Below are positions 48,640 to 56,895 of a stretch of 64,000 bases of DNA, one piece after another. The DNA comes from Streptomyces sp. NBC_00483 (lineage in GTDB: Bacteria; Actinomycetota; Actinomycetes; Streptomycetales; Streptomycetaceae), in contig NZ_CP107880.1 of the NCBI RefSeq assembly GCF_036013745.1, positions 3,596,001 to 3,660,000 on the forward strand. Direction: 5' to 3'. The notes beneath the pieces are model-generated. The model was given only the letters and a program-made list of their open reading frames with translations. It made no database searches and had not been told where the DNA came from. The translations under genes were made by a program, and so were the position numbers. Within the stretch, counting starts at the first letter, position 1. Every line of letters starts with the position of its first letter.

Positions 48640-48849
48640 CCGCAGCCCTCGCTCGACCCGCGACGGGCTTCCCCTGTGCCCCACCCCACCCCAGGGATTA
48701 CTCGGCGTACCGACCCCTATCGGGACAACGCAAAGACCAAACATCTCGTAGATAACAGCGAGATAACTCAAACCTCGTACTGCCCGGTATGCCTCGATCT
48801 AGAGTGCGGGCCGTGGGACCACCGTGCCGAACCGTTCGGAGTCACCCCC

Positions 48850-50094
48850 ATGAACCCTCGAACCCCTCACCCCCTGAACTCCCTTCGTACGCCGAGGAGT
48901 TCACGCACACCCGGTGCCGGCCGTCGCAGGAGAACAGGGCTGCTCATCGCGGCAGTCGTCCTCCTGTTGCCCGTACTCGTGTCCGTCGGAAGCGACGCTG
49001 TGCGGGCGACGCTCGACTTCGGCGCGGGCGTGCTCTGCCTGGTCTCGCTGACCTCGTCCGTCGTCTGGGGCCTGGTCGCCTCCGACCGGGTCTTCCTCAC
49101 CTCACGGCAGCGGCTGCTCGCGCAGGCCGTGCACCGGATCACCGCGGTCTCCTCGCTCGTCTTCCTGTTGCTGCACATCAGCGTGAAGCTCGCGCTCTCG
49201 CACGTGACGCTGCTCGGCGCGCTGATCCCGTTCTCCGGGGGCTTCAACGGCAGCGCGGGCCTGATCGGCCTGGGCGTGACCGCCGGACTCCTCATGATCG
49301 CCACAGGCGTCACGGGCGCGCTGCGCAGCTCCATGGCCTCCCCCGCCCGGCTCGCCACCCGCTGGCGCGCGACCCACATGCTCGCCTACCCGGCCTGGTG
49401 CTTCGCCCTCATGCACGGCCTGTACTCGGGCCGGCCCGCGAAGGCGTACGTGACCGTCCTGTACTGCCTGGCCCTGGTCGCGGTCGCCGGCGCGATCGCC
49501 CTTCGGGCGTCGCCGCAGGCCGTACGGCGCAAGGTGGCGGTGCGCATCCTCGAATTCCTGGACGCCGGACCGCGCGCGGGCGGCACCAGGCGGGCCGGGT
49601 CACCCCTCCCGCAGCCCCGCAGCGAGCCCGCACCGGCCGCCCCGCAGTCCCGCCCGGAGCCCGCCCCGCAGCCCACCTTCGAACCCGCTCCCCCGACGCA
49701 GGCCGACATCGGCTTCGCGGCCGCCTACCGCGCGGTGTCCGCTCTCCCCCGCGAGGAGCTGCCCACGCAGTCGGTCCCATACCTGCAGCAGTACGCGGAC
49801 CCCACGGCCGCCATGCCGGCCGCACCCACCGAGCGCTGGCCCGCCCCCTCCCCGCCACCCCCGGCCCCAGCCCCGCCCTCCCAGTACGACCCGACGTACG
49901 ACACCCCCTACGGAGGCGTGCCCGGCTACCCCGCCTCCTACGGAGACGGCATGAACAGCGGCGCCTACGAAGACGTCTATAAGGAAGCGCCCGGCTACAC
50001 GGAAGCGCCAGATCCCACCGAACCGCTCCCCGGCCCCTACCAAGCACCCGCTTCCGGCGAGCCCTGGACCATGCCCTACGGAGGCACGCAGTGA
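48850..50094 (+). CDS. Predicted di-haem cytochrome b membrane protein
   Basis: The product has 414 residues. Six membrane helices lie in about residues 25-235. Helix 3 (HRITAVSSLVFLLLHISVKLALSH) and helix 5 (THMLAYPAWCFALMHGL) each carry two His 13-14 residues apart, the arrangement that holds two b haems in ferric reductase/NOX/MsrQ-like domains. A long Pro-, Gln- and Tyr-rich cytoplasmic tail follows. It overlaps by four bases the NuoF/ferredoxin-like gene, which could feed it electrons from NAD(P)H. The ATG at 48850 is chosen because upstream frame sequence is not protein-like. Confidence 0.8.
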   Translation: MNPRTPHPLNSLRTPRSSRTPGAGRRRRTGLLIAAVVLLLPVLVSVGSDAVRATLDFGAGVLCLVSLTSSVVWGLVASDRVFLTSRQRLLAQAVHRITAVSSLVFLLLHISVKLALSHVTLLGALIPFSGGFNGSAGLIGLGVTAGLLMIATGVTGALRSSMASPARLATRWRATHMLAYPAWCFALMHGLYSGRPAKAYVTVLYCLALVAVAGAIALRASPQAVRRKVAVRILEFLDAGPRAGGTRRAGSPLPQPRSEPAPAAPQSRPEPAPQPTFEPAPPTQADIGFAAAYRAVSALPREELPTQSVPYLQQYADPTAAMPAAPTERWPAPSPPPPAPAPPSQYDPTYDTPYGGVPGYPASYGDGMNSGAYEDVYKEAPGYTEAPDPTEPLPGPYQAPASGEPWTMPYGGTQ

Positions 50095-51668
50095 ACACCG
50101 CACTGCCCGACGTCCCGGAAGTCCGGGTCGTCGGACTTCCCCAGCTCACTTCGGGGTTCGACCTCGTGGAGCGGCTCGACCTCGACATGCACCTGAAGGT
50201 GCACGGACCACTGGAACCCATGGCGGGCGAACAGCTCGCGCAGCTGGCCCAGGCGATATCCCTGCGCGGCCGCGGCGGCGCGGGCTTCCCCTTCGCCAAG
50301 AAGCTCCGCGCGGTCGCGGAGTCGGCGATCCGGCGCGGAGTGCGCCCGGTCGTCGTCGTCAACGGCAGCGAGGACGAGCCCGCCTGCCGCAAGGACACCG
50401 TGCTGATCAACCGGGCCCCACACCTGATCCTGGACGGCGCCCTGCTCGTCGCGGAGGCGATCGGCGCGCGCACGCTCGTCATCGGCGTGACCCGTGACAG
50501 CACCGAGGCGTCGATGCAGGCGGCCCTCGCCGAGCGCGGCCTGACGAACCGTCGGGGCGCACCACTGCGCGCACGCGTGCAGCGCAATCCGGTGCGCATG
50601 GTCACCGGCGAGTCCTCGGCCCTGATCCGCTCGGCGGACGGCGGCCCGCCCATGCCGCCGGGCCGCAAGGTCCGCGCCTCCGACTCCGGCGTCGGCGGCG
50701 CCCCCACGCTCCTGTCGAACGCGGAGACCTTCGCCCAGCTCGCCATCGCGACCCGCACGGGGGCCGAGCGCTACTGCCGCACGGGCCTGCACGACGAGCC
50801 CGGCACGGTCCTGTTGACGCTCTCCGGGGCGGTCGCCCGCCCGATGGTCCTGGAGGTGCCGTCCGGCGTCCCGCTGCGCTACGTACTCCAACTCGCGGGC
50901 GCTCCCCCGCTTCCCCAGGGCGTCCTCACGGGCGGCTATCACGGCAAGTGGCTGGACGGGGTCGGCGCGCAGGACGCCATCGTCTCCCGCGCCTCCCTGG
51001 AGGCCTCGGGCGGCGCCCTGGGCGCCGGGGCGATCCTGCCGATCGGCCCTGACACCTGCCCGCTCGGCGAGGCCCTGAAGGTGGCGCAGTGGCTGGCCTC
51101 GGAGAGCGCGGGCCAGTGCGGGCCCTGCTACCTGGGGCTGCCCGCGGCGGCGCGCGGCCTCGAGGACGTGCTGAACGGAGGCGGCCCGACCGCCCTGGAG
51201 GCGCTGCGCGAGGTCACGCACGCGGTGAAGCGGCGCGGGGCGTGCAAGCACCCGGACGGTTCGGCGGCGTTCATCGAGTCGACGATCTCGGCGTTCACTG
51301 ACGACCTGGCGGCGCACGTCCTGGGCGCCGGCTGCGGCCGCCCGGTGCTCGGTGTGCTGCCGTTGCACGCAGAGGCGCCGGCGGCCTCGACGCCGAGCGG
51401 GAAGCGGCTCGCCGTCGACTGGACGCTGTGCCGGGGCCACGGCCTGTGCGCGGACATCGTGCCGGAGCTGCTGCAGTTGGGACCCGACGGCTTCCCGACG
51501 GTCGCGGAGGCGGCGGTCCCCGGCTACTCGGAGGCGAACGCGGTACGGGCCGTGCGCCGCTGCCCCGCGCTGGCGCTGCGGATCGAGGAGGACGCATCGG
51601 CGGCCGCGCAGGACCGGAGGCCGGCGCGCCCCGCGCTCCCGCCCGGCCGCAGCCGCGCCCGGAGGTAG
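50091..51668 (+). CDS. NuoF-like flavoprotein fused to a C-terminal ferredoxin
   Basis: The product has 525 residues. The flavin-binding GRGGAGFPFAKKLRAV and VVVNGSEDEPACRKDTVL match NuoF (complex I 51-kDa). An SLBB domain (LSGAVARPMVLEVPSGVPLRYVLQLAGA) and the 4Fe-4S region (ESAGQCGPCYLGLP with RRGACKHPDG) follow. The last 90 residues are a single-cluster ferredoxin (DWTLCRGHGLCADIVPELL to RRCPALAL) with three Cys, suggesting 3Fe-4S. It is a soluble electron-input module for the cytochrome b gene it overlaps. Confidence 0.87.
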   Translation: MNTALPDVPEVRVVGLPQLTSGFDLVERLDLDMHLKVHGPLEPMAGEQLAQLAQAISLRGRGGAGFPFAKKLRAVAESAIRRGVRPVVVVNGSEDEPACRKDTVLINRAPHLILDGALLVAEAIGARTLVIGVTRDSTEASMQAALAERGLTNRRGAPLRARVQRNPVRMVTGESSALIRSADGGPPMPPGRKVRASDSGVGGAPTLLSNAETFAQLAIATRTGAERYCRTGLHDEPGTVLLTLSGAVARPMVLEVPSGVPLRYVLQLAGAPPLPQGVLTGGYHGKWLDGVGAQDAIVSRASLEASGGALGAGAILPIGPDTCPLGEALKVAQWLASESAGQCGPCYLGLPAAARGLEDVLNGGGPTALEALREVTHAVKRRGACKHPDGSAAFIESTISAFTDDLAAHVLGAGCGRPVLGVLPLHAEAPAASTPSGKRLAVDWTLCRGHGLCADIVPELLQLGPDGFPTVAEAAVPGYSEANAVRAVRRCPALALRIEEDASAAAQDRRPARPALPPGRSRARR

Positions 51669-51700
51669 CCCGTCGACACAAACACCCGTGGACACGAACA

Positions 51701-51733
51701 AAGGCGGGCCATCCGATTCGGATGGCCCGCCTT
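51701..51733 (-). terminator. Terminator after tRNA-Ala, first copy
   Basis: AAGGCGGGCCATCCG (51701-51715) and CGGATGGCCCGCCTT (51719-51733) form a perfect 15-bp stem with a three-base loop. On the minus strand it is followed by TTTGTT. It can also stop the convergent NuoF-like gene. Confidence 0.85.
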
Positions 51734-51743
51734 CACGTTCCTG

Positions 51744-51816
51744 TGGAGCTAAGGAGAATCGAACTCCTGACCTCCTGCATGCCATGCAGGCGCTCTACCA
51801 ACTGAGCTATAGCCCC
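51744..51816 (-). tRNA. tRNA-Ala(GGC), copy 1
   Basis: A 73-base cloverleaf. The acceptor stem GGGGCTA pairs with TAGCTCC (one G-U), the discriminator is A, and the D arm is GCTCAGTTGGTAGAGC. The anticodon arm is CCTGC-ATGGCAT-GCAGG with anticodon GGC, and the T arm contains GGTTCGAATC-like bases. CCA is not encoded. It is identical to the copy at 53784-53856. Confidence 0.96.
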
Positions 51817-51952
51817 GTGCTTTGGTCCTCCGGGGCTTCCCTGTCGGTCTCCCCGGCGGCGTCGCCAACATTACACGGTCACCGGGGTGCATCACCAAAT
51901 CGTTTCCGTTCCGCCCCCTTCTGTAGGGAAAAGTCGCCGTTGACGACTACTA

Positions 51953-53152
51953 GTGTTCCCTCATGTGACTGTGCTCGCCCTGCCCCGCACCCGCCACGCA
52001 CCGGCAGCGCTCGGGGCCTGCCTGCTCTCGTTCGCGGCCTTCGTGATCGCCCAGCGCGCGGCCGACGTCTCGATGATCGATCTGATGGTCTACCGGGCGG
52101 AGGGCTGGACGGTCCGCACAGGTGGCGACCTGTATGCGATGCGCGCGACCCACGCCGGTCTGCCGACCACCTACCCGCCGTTCGCCGCGCTGCTGTTCCT
52201 GCCGCTGACGTTCCTGGACGTGGTGACCATGAAGGTCGCCGCGACCGCCCTGAACCTCGCCCTCCTCTTCGGTCTTGTGCACCTCTCCCTGCGTCTCGTG
52301 CGACGCCACGCGCGCGTGGAGCACGCCTTGTGGGTGGCCGCCGCCGCCGTGTGGTGCGAGCCGGTGTGGACGACGCTGCGCTACGGGCAGGTCAATCTGC
52401 TGCTCGCCGTGCTCGTCCTGTGGGACCTGACGCGCCGGCCCGGGCACCGCTGGGCGGGCGTGGGGATCGGCATCGCGGCCGCGATCAAACTGACGCCCGC
52501 GCTGTTCGCCGTCTTCCTGCTGTGCACGGGGCTCGCGCAGTTGGCGCGGGGCGGGGCCTGGCGGCCATGGGTGCGCGGGGCCTGCGTGGCGGTGGGCTCG
52601 TTCGTCTGCGTGACCGTCCTGACGGCCGTCGTCCTGCCGCACGACTCCCGGCACTTCTGGACGCGGATGGTCTTCGAGTCGGACCGCCCCGGCCACGCCG
52701 AGGAGACCGCCAACCAGTCGCTGCGCGGCGTACTGGCCCGACTGCTGCACACCGGAGATCCCGGGACCTGGTGGGCAGTTGCCGCCGCCGTGACCGCCGT
52801 AATCGGACTCGCGGTCGCGGTCGCGGCGGCGCTGCGCGGGCGCAGGGCCCAGGCGGTGGTGGCGTGCGCGACGACGGCGCTCCTGGTCAGCCCGGTCTCG
52901 TGGTCCCACCACTGGGTCTGGTGCGTGCCGTTGGCGCTGTTCGTGTGGGAGTCGGGCCGCCAAAAGGCCGCGCTCGCCCTGGCCTTGACGTTCTGCACCT
53001 ACGCACTGTGGTGGGTGCCGCACACCGACGGGCGGCCCGAACTCCACCAGAACGTAGGGGAGTCGATGCTTTCGGCGCTCTACGTAGGAGTGGCCTGCGC
53101 CTTCCTCGCGTACTCCGCGGTCAGGCTCTGGCGAACGAATAGAAGCGCTTGA
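51953..53152 (+). CDS. GT87 (DUF2029) mannosyltransferase-like membrane protein
   Basis: The product has up to 399 residues and about 9-10 membrane helices. The first loop has the expected acidic and Tyr residues (SMIDLMVYRAEGWTV, YAMRATHAGLPTTYPPFAALLFLPL), and later motifs are RYGQVNLLLAVLVLWDLTRR and KLTPALF. These match the polyprenol-phosphate-mannose-dependent GT87 family used for lipoglycans and surface glycans. The start is uncertain: GTG 51953 or GTG 51965, neither with a strong ribosome site. Its last 32 bases overlap the convergent small zinc-ribbon gene. Confidence 0.82.
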   Translation: MFPHVTVLALPRTRHAPAALGACLLSFAAFVIAQRAADVSMIDLMVYRAEGWTVRTGGDLYAMRATHAGLPTTYPPFAALLFLPLTFLDVVTMKVAATALNLALLFGLVHLSLRLVRRHARVEHALWVAAAAVWCEPVWTTLRYGQVNLLLAVLVLWDLTRRPGHRWAGVGIGIAAAIKLTPALFAVFLLCTGLAQLARGGAWRPWVRGACVAVGSFVCVTVLTAVVLPHDSRHFWTRMVFESDRPGHAEETANQSLRGVLARLLHTGDPGTWWAVAAAVTAVIGLAVAVAAALRGRRAQAVVACATTALLVSPVSWSHHWVWCVPLALFVWESGRQKAALALALTFCTYALWWVPHTDGRPELHQNVGESMLSALYVGVACAFLAYSAVRLWRTNRSA

Positions 53153-53354
53153 GCGTGCAGTGCTCGTCCAGGAGCCGGCCGTAGATCGGCTCGCCCTCCA
53201 GCTCGCGGTACGTCTCGATCGGGTCGCCTTTTATGATCAGCGCCCGCGCGCATTCCTCGCACCAGTACTGGTAGTCGGGGTTCAGCGGCTCCATGTCCCG
53301 CACGATGGGCGTGCCGCTGCCGCACCAGTCGCACTTCCTCCTGTGTGCACCCAT
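53121..53354 (-). CDS. Small zinc-binding protein (77 aa)
   Basis: The start RRKCDWCGSGTPI and, 20 residues on, YWCEECARALI give two C-x2-C knuckles, enough for one zinc site. The remaining helix (GDPIETYRELEGEPIYGRLLDEHCTLKRFYSFARA) has no known motif. Function unknown. It is preceded in the same direction by another tiny zinc ribbon, and its 3' end overlaps the GT87 gene by 32 bases. Confidence 0.75.
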   Translation of the reverse strand: MGAHRRKCDWCGSGTPIVRDMEPLNPDYQYWCEECARALIIKGDPIETYRELEGEPIYGRLLDEHCTLKRFYSFARA

Positions 53355-53363
53355 GTGTTCCGC

Positions 53364-53558
53364 TCAGCTCCAGCTGTGGCCGCAGGCCGTGCACACGTAC
53401 GAGATCCCGCCGTTGTCGCCGAGCATCTGCGCGACGTGGGAGGAGCCGCAGGACGGACAGTCGAGGGACGGGACGTCTTCGGAACCGGCCGGGGGCTCGG
53501 CGGATATCGCTGCCATGCCGAGGAAGCGATCGGCTTCCTCGTTGATGCTCAAGGGCAT
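53364..53558 (-). CDS. Small zinc-ribbon protein (64 aa)
   Basis: The C-terminal half is a rubredoxin/zinc-ribbon knuckle pair, LDCPSCGSSHVAQMLGDNGG and YVCTACGHSWS. The N-terminal 30 residues are acidic (PLSINEEADRFLGMAAISAEPPAGSEDVP). It looks like the ribbon of transcription factors such as TFIIS or RPB9. It lies 9 bases before the 77-aa zinc protein in the same direction, so the two are probably cotranscribed. Confidence 0.75.
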   Translation of the reverse strand: MPLSINEEADRFLGMAAISAEPPAGSEDVPSLDCPSCGSSHVAQMLGDNGGISYVCTACGHSWS

Positions 53559-53742
53559 CGCGCACTCCCTCCCCAGCGGGCCGCCTTCGTCGGTCGGACA
53601 CAGCCCCGTTCCGGCCGTCCGATTCTGCCACGGCGGAAGCGACCCGGTCAGCGACGCCCGCGTACCAGTCCGGACACGACGTCCGCTGAGGTATACGCCC
53701 CGGGCGCCCTCGACGCCTCAAATCTGCCGCAAAATCGGCAAC

Positions 53743-53771
53743 GAAAAATCCCGCCCCTTACGGGACGGGAT
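53743..53771 (-). terminator. Terminator after tRNA-Ala, second copy
   Basis: ATCCCGCCCC (53748-53757) pairs with GGGACGGGAT (53762-53771) with one mismatch and a four-base loop. On the minus strand it is followed by TTTTTC. It lies 12 bases after the tRNA. Confidence 0.82.
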
Positions 53772-53783
53772 CTTTGATTCCTG

Positions 53784-53856
53784 TGGAGCTAAGGAGAATC
53801 GAACTCCTGACCTCCTGCATGCCATGCAGGCGCTCTACCAACTGAGCTATAGCCCC
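53784..53856 (-). tRNA. tRNA-Ala(GGC), copy 2
   Basis: Identical over 73 bases to the copy at 51744-51816, with anticodon GGC and no encoded CCA. Both copies share the bases CCTG directly after the 3' end and then differ. The two copies are 2040 bases apart in direct orientation. Confidence 0.96.
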
Positions 53857-53937
53857 TCGCGTTCTTCCCCCTCCGGGCTTTCCCCCGGCGGGCCGAACAA
53901 GAAGAACTTTAGCCTGCGACCTGCCGGAAAGTGAAAT

Positions 53938-53963
53938 CCGGCCCCTGCGGCCCGAGGGGCCGG
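53938..53963 (-). terminator. Hairpin after the histidine phosphatase gene
   Basis: CCGGCCCCT (53938-53946) pairs perfectly with AGGGGCCGG (53955-53963). It lies 35 bases after the stop codon and upstream of tRNA-Ala copy 2. Confidence 0.6.
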
Positions 53964-53997
53964 TCCTGGCAGGCACTCGGGCACCCGGCGAAGGTGC

Positions 53998-54648
53998 CTA
54001 GTCGTCGTCGCCGAGGACCGGTTCCGGCAGCGTGCCCGCGTTGTGCTCCAGCAGACGCCAGCCGCGAGCGCCCTCGCCGAGGACGGACCAGCAGCAGTTC
54101 GACAGGCCGCCGAGCCCCTCCCAGTGGTGGGACTCCAGGCCGAGCAGCCGGCCGATGGTGGTGCGGATGGTGCCACCGTGGCTGACCACGACCAGCAGGC
54201 CGTCGTCGGGCAGCTTGTCCGCGTGCCGCAGCACGACGGGGGCGGCCCGGTCGGCGACCTCGGTCTCCAGCTCGCCGCCACCGCGACGCACGGGCTCGCC
54301 GCGCTTCCACGCGGCGTACTGGTCGCCGTACCTGGCGATGATCTCCTCGTGCGTGAGGCCCTGCCACTCACCCGCGTATGTCTCGCGCAGGCCCTCGTCG
54401 TACGTGGCTTCGAGGCCCGTGAGCGCGGTGAGTTCGGCGGCCGTCGCCGCGGCCCGCCTGAGGTCGGAGGCGACGATCGCGTCCGGCCTCAGGGAGGCGA
54501 GCAGCCGGGCCGCGCGGCGGGCCTGGCCGACGCCGTCCTCGGTCAGCTCGATGTCCGTGGTGCCCTGGAAACGGCGCTCCAGGTTCCAGGAGGTCTGACC
54601 GTGCCGCCACAGGACGACGCGCCGCCCCCGAGGTGAGGCGCTGGTCAC
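53998..54648 (-). CDS. Histidine phosphatase family protein
   Basis: The product has 216 residues. The catalytic RHG motif (LWRHGQTSWNLERRFQGTTDIELTEDG), SDLRRAAATAA, GEWQGLTHEE and the second His in LLVVVSHGGTIRTTIGRLL are all present, as in broad-specificity phosphatases of the phosphoglycerate mutase fold. The substrate is unknown. Its ATG overlaps the rsfS stop by four bases, giving the nadD/rsfS/phosphatase order typical of actinobacteria. Confidence 0.9.
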   Translation of the reverse strand: MTSASPRGRRVVLWRHGQTSWNLERRFQGTTDIELTEDGVGQARRAARLLASLRPDAIVASDLRRAAATAAELTALTGLEATYDEGLRETYAGEWQGLTHEEIIARYGDQYAAWKRGEPVRRGGGELETEVADRAAPVVLRHADKLPDDGLLVVVSHGGTIRTTIGRLLGLESHHWEGLGGLSNCCWSVLGEGARGWRLLEHNAGTLPEPVLGDDD

Positions 54649-55097
54649 AGCACCTCACCACCGAGCTCACGCATCTCCTCGGCCGCGGCCTCGCGCTCCT
54701 TGGCGTGCTCCTCGCCCTTGCCGCGGGTGGCCTTGGCCTCCTCGGGCAGGTCGATCTCGGGGCAGTCCTTCCACAGCCGCTCCAGGGCGTAGAAGACGCG
54801 CTCCTCGCTGTGCTGGACGTGGACGACGATGTCGACGTAGTCGAGCAGGATCCAGCGGGCGTCACGGTCGCCCTCGCGGCGCACCGGCTTGGCGCCGAGC
54901 TCCTTGTTCAGCTTCTCCTCGATCTCGTCGACGATCGACTTGACCTGGCGGTCGTTGGGCGCCGAAGCGAGCAGGAAGGCATCCGTGATGGACAGCACAT
55001 CGCTGACGTCGTAGGCGATGATGTCGTGCGCGAGCTTGTCTGCGGCCGCCTGCGCGGCGACGTTGATGAGCTCGATGGAACGGTCAGTGGCGGTCAC
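54645..55097 (-). CDS. rsfS: Ribosome silencing factor RsfS
   Basis: The product has 150 residues. The core DIIAYDVSDVLSITDAFLLASAPNDRQVKSIVDEIEEKL and DARWILLDYVDIVVHVQHSEERVFYALERLWKDCPEIDL matches RsfS (DUF143), which binds uL14 and blocks subunit joining in starved cells. A charged C-terminal tail of about 30 residues is extra. The GTG at 55097 is chosen from the family start. It is coupled to the downstream phosphatase. Confidence 0.95.
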   Translation of the reverse strand: MTATDRSIELINVAAQAAADKLAHDIIAYDVSDVLSITDAFLLASAPNDRQVKSIVDEIEEKLNKELGAKPVRREGDRDARWILLDYVDIVVHVQHSEERVFYALERLWKDCPEIDLPEEAKATRGKGEEHAKEREAAAEEMRELGGEVL

Positions 55098-55125
55098 TAC
55101 AAGGCTTTCCGTCGGCGGTCTGGAT

Positions 55126-55147
55126 CCCCTGAGAGATCCCTCAGGGG
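55126..55147. other. Hairpin between rsfS and the LCP-like gene
   Basis: CCCCTGAG, six bases, CTCAGGGG: a perfect 8-bp stem about 30 bases upstream of rsfS. It could influence rsfS translation or end transcripts of the LCP-like gene. Confidence 0.4.
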
Positions 55148-55192
55148 GGTACCCCAAGGGTCTCACGGTCCGCCGACACGCCTCACGGCCTT

Positions 55193-55231
55193 ACCGGTGG
55201 CCCCACGCGCGCGGGGCGCCGGGCCACCGGT
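55193..55231 (-). terminator. Terminator after the LCP-like gene
   Basis: ACCGGTGGCCC (55193-55203) and GGGCCACCGGT (55221-55231) form a perfect 11-bp stem. It lies 7 bases after the stop codon. Confidence 0.7.
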
Positions 55232-55237
55232 GGGCGG

Positions 55238-56869
55238 TCACTGACCGGTGTAGTTCTGGCCCAGCACCACGGAGACGTCCGCGTTCCTCGCCGCCTTGCC
55301 CTTGGTCACGGCCGACGTCGGCAGACCCAGAGTCTTGGCGACCTCGACGGCGTCCTTCTTGTGCGAGGCGTCCGCGTACGTCACCCGGGAGGTCGCGACC
55401 GCCGTTCCGGTTCCACCGGACACGAACGTGTAGCCGCCGTTGACCAGGGCGACGCGGGCCTTCTCGGTACGGGCCTTGTTGCCCGTGGCGTTCTCGATGC
55501 CGACGCGCAGCGAGTCGCCGCTGGACGGGGACTTCACGGTGCCGCCGAGCACGTTCTCGACCACCGAGTCCGCGGTGGACCGGGAGATGGCGCCGCCGCG
55601 CTGCACCGGCAGCACCTCGCTCTTGTAGTCGCCCTCCTTGGCCCGGTCGGCGAGCTTGGCGAGGAAGGCGCCGAGGTCCTTCTCGGTCAGCGACGGGTCG
55701 AGGATCTGGGCGAGCGTCTGCACGGTCGTCGTCGCGGCCTGCGGGTCGGACGACAGCTTGCGCAGCACGCCCTGCATGACCTGACCGAACCGCTCGAGCT
55801 GCGCCGTCTGCGGCTCGCCCTTGGCCCGGTACGTCGCGTACGCCACGGCCGCCGGGCCGCTGAGGGTCTGGTCCGCGCCCTTGTGGACGAGCACGGTGCC
55901 CTTCTTGGCGGGGTCGGGCACGGTCGCGTTCGTGGTGACGTCGATGTTGCCGACGAGCTCGACGAGGTTGTTGAGGTACGGGGTGTCGAGCCGCCAGGTG
56001 CCCTGGATGTCGGTGCCGAGCAGGGTGTCGAGGCCGTCGCTTGTTCCGGAGGAGCCGTCCTCGTCGACGGACTTGGCGAGCGTGGTGCTCGTGCCGTCCT
56101 CGTCGGACAGGGCGAGGGAGTTCGGCAGCAGGACGGAGGTGGCCCGCTTCGTGGTCGTGTTGTTCACGAGCAGCGCCGTGGACGTGCCGCCGCCCTTGGT
56201 GTTGTGCAGGTGGACGACGATGACGTCACGGTTCTGCGGACCGACCGCGGAGGCCGCACCCGCCTTCGCCGCGTCCTTCGACAGGAACGGCAGCTTGCCC
56301 TGGTACCAGAGGTAGCCGGCGCCGCCGACCAGGCACAGGGCGAGGACGACGACGAGGGCGATGCCCCGGCTGCGGCTGCGGCGCCGCGCCTCCTCGCGCC
56401 GCTCGGTGCGCGATTCGGTGAACTTCAGCCAGTCGATGACGTCTTCGGAGTCCTCGTCCGGCTCCTCGACGAACTCGAACTGCTCGGTGCGGTAGTCGCG
56501 GTCGGGCTGCTGGGCCTGCGACGGCGCGGGCGGCGGGGCCTGCTGCGGGATGTACGCCGTGGCCTGCTGAGCTTGCTGGGGCTGCTGCGACTGTTGGAAC
56601 TGCTGCGGCTGTTGCGCCTGCTGAGACTGCTGGAACTGCTGCGGCGCCCCGCCGTAGGGGTCGTACGAAGGGGGCTGCTGGGGCTGTTGGTGTTGCTGCC
56701 CGGTCGGCTGCTGCTGTCCGCCCACATACGGGTCGTAGCCGTACCCGTACGCTGAGTTCTGCTCGTACGACGGCGCCTGCTGGACCGGCCGGTAGACCGG
56801 CTGGCCGAACTCGTCATAGCCGACCAGTTCGTAGTTCTGCTGGTCGTAACCGTCGTATCGGTCGTTCAC
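55238..56869 (-). CDS. LCP-like/LytR C-terminal domain membrane protein
   Basis: The product has 543 residues. The N-terminal 120 residues are Gln-, Pro- and Tyr-rich and predicted disordered. A membrane anchor follows (GIALVVVLALCLVGGAGYLWY). Next is a region shaped like an LCP domain (DVIVVHLHNTKGGGTSTALLVNN, SVLLPNSLALSDEDG, LDTPYLNNLVELVGNIDVTTNATVPDP), and then a LytR_C domain (DSLRVGIENATGNKARTEKARVALVNGGYTF). The LCP motifs with catalytic Arg and Asp (RSDT- and PRDT-type) are not visible, so ligase activity is doubtful. It lies just downstream of nadD. Confidence 0.82.
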   Translation of the reverse strand: MNDRYDGYDQQNYELVGYDEFGQPVYRPVQQAPSYEQNSAYGYGYDPYVGGQQQPTGQQHQQPQQPPSYDPYGGAPQQFQQSQQAQQPQQFQQSQQPQQAQQATAYIPQQAPPPAPSQAQQPDRDYRTEQFEFVEEPDEDSEDVIDWLKFTESRTERREEARRRSRSRGIALVVVLALCLVGGAGYLWYQGKLPFLSKDAAKAGAASAVGPQNRDVIVVHLHNTKGGGTSTALLVNNTTTKRATSVLLPNSLALSDEDGTSTTLAKSVDEDGSSGTSDGLDTLLGTDIQGTWRLDTPYLNNLVELVGNIDVTTNATVPDPAKKGTVLVHKGADQTLSGPAAVAYATYRAKGEPQTAQLERFGQVMQGVLRKLSSDPQAATTTVQTLAQILDPSLTEKDLGAFLAKLADRAKEGDYKSEVLPVQRGGAISRSTADSVVENVLGGTVKSPSSGDSLRVGIENATGNKARTEKARVALVNGGYTFVSGGTGTAVATSRVTYADASHKKDAVEVAKTLGLPTSAVTKGKAARNADVSVVLGQNYTGQ

Positions 56870-56895
56870 CGATGCCCCTCTCGGCGGTGCAGGGT

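Noticed and set aside
48465..48849. T-box riboswitch controlling leuS
   Set aside because: No T-box core (AGGGTGGNACCGCG-like) is present; the Leu-codon leader peptide explains the terminator better.
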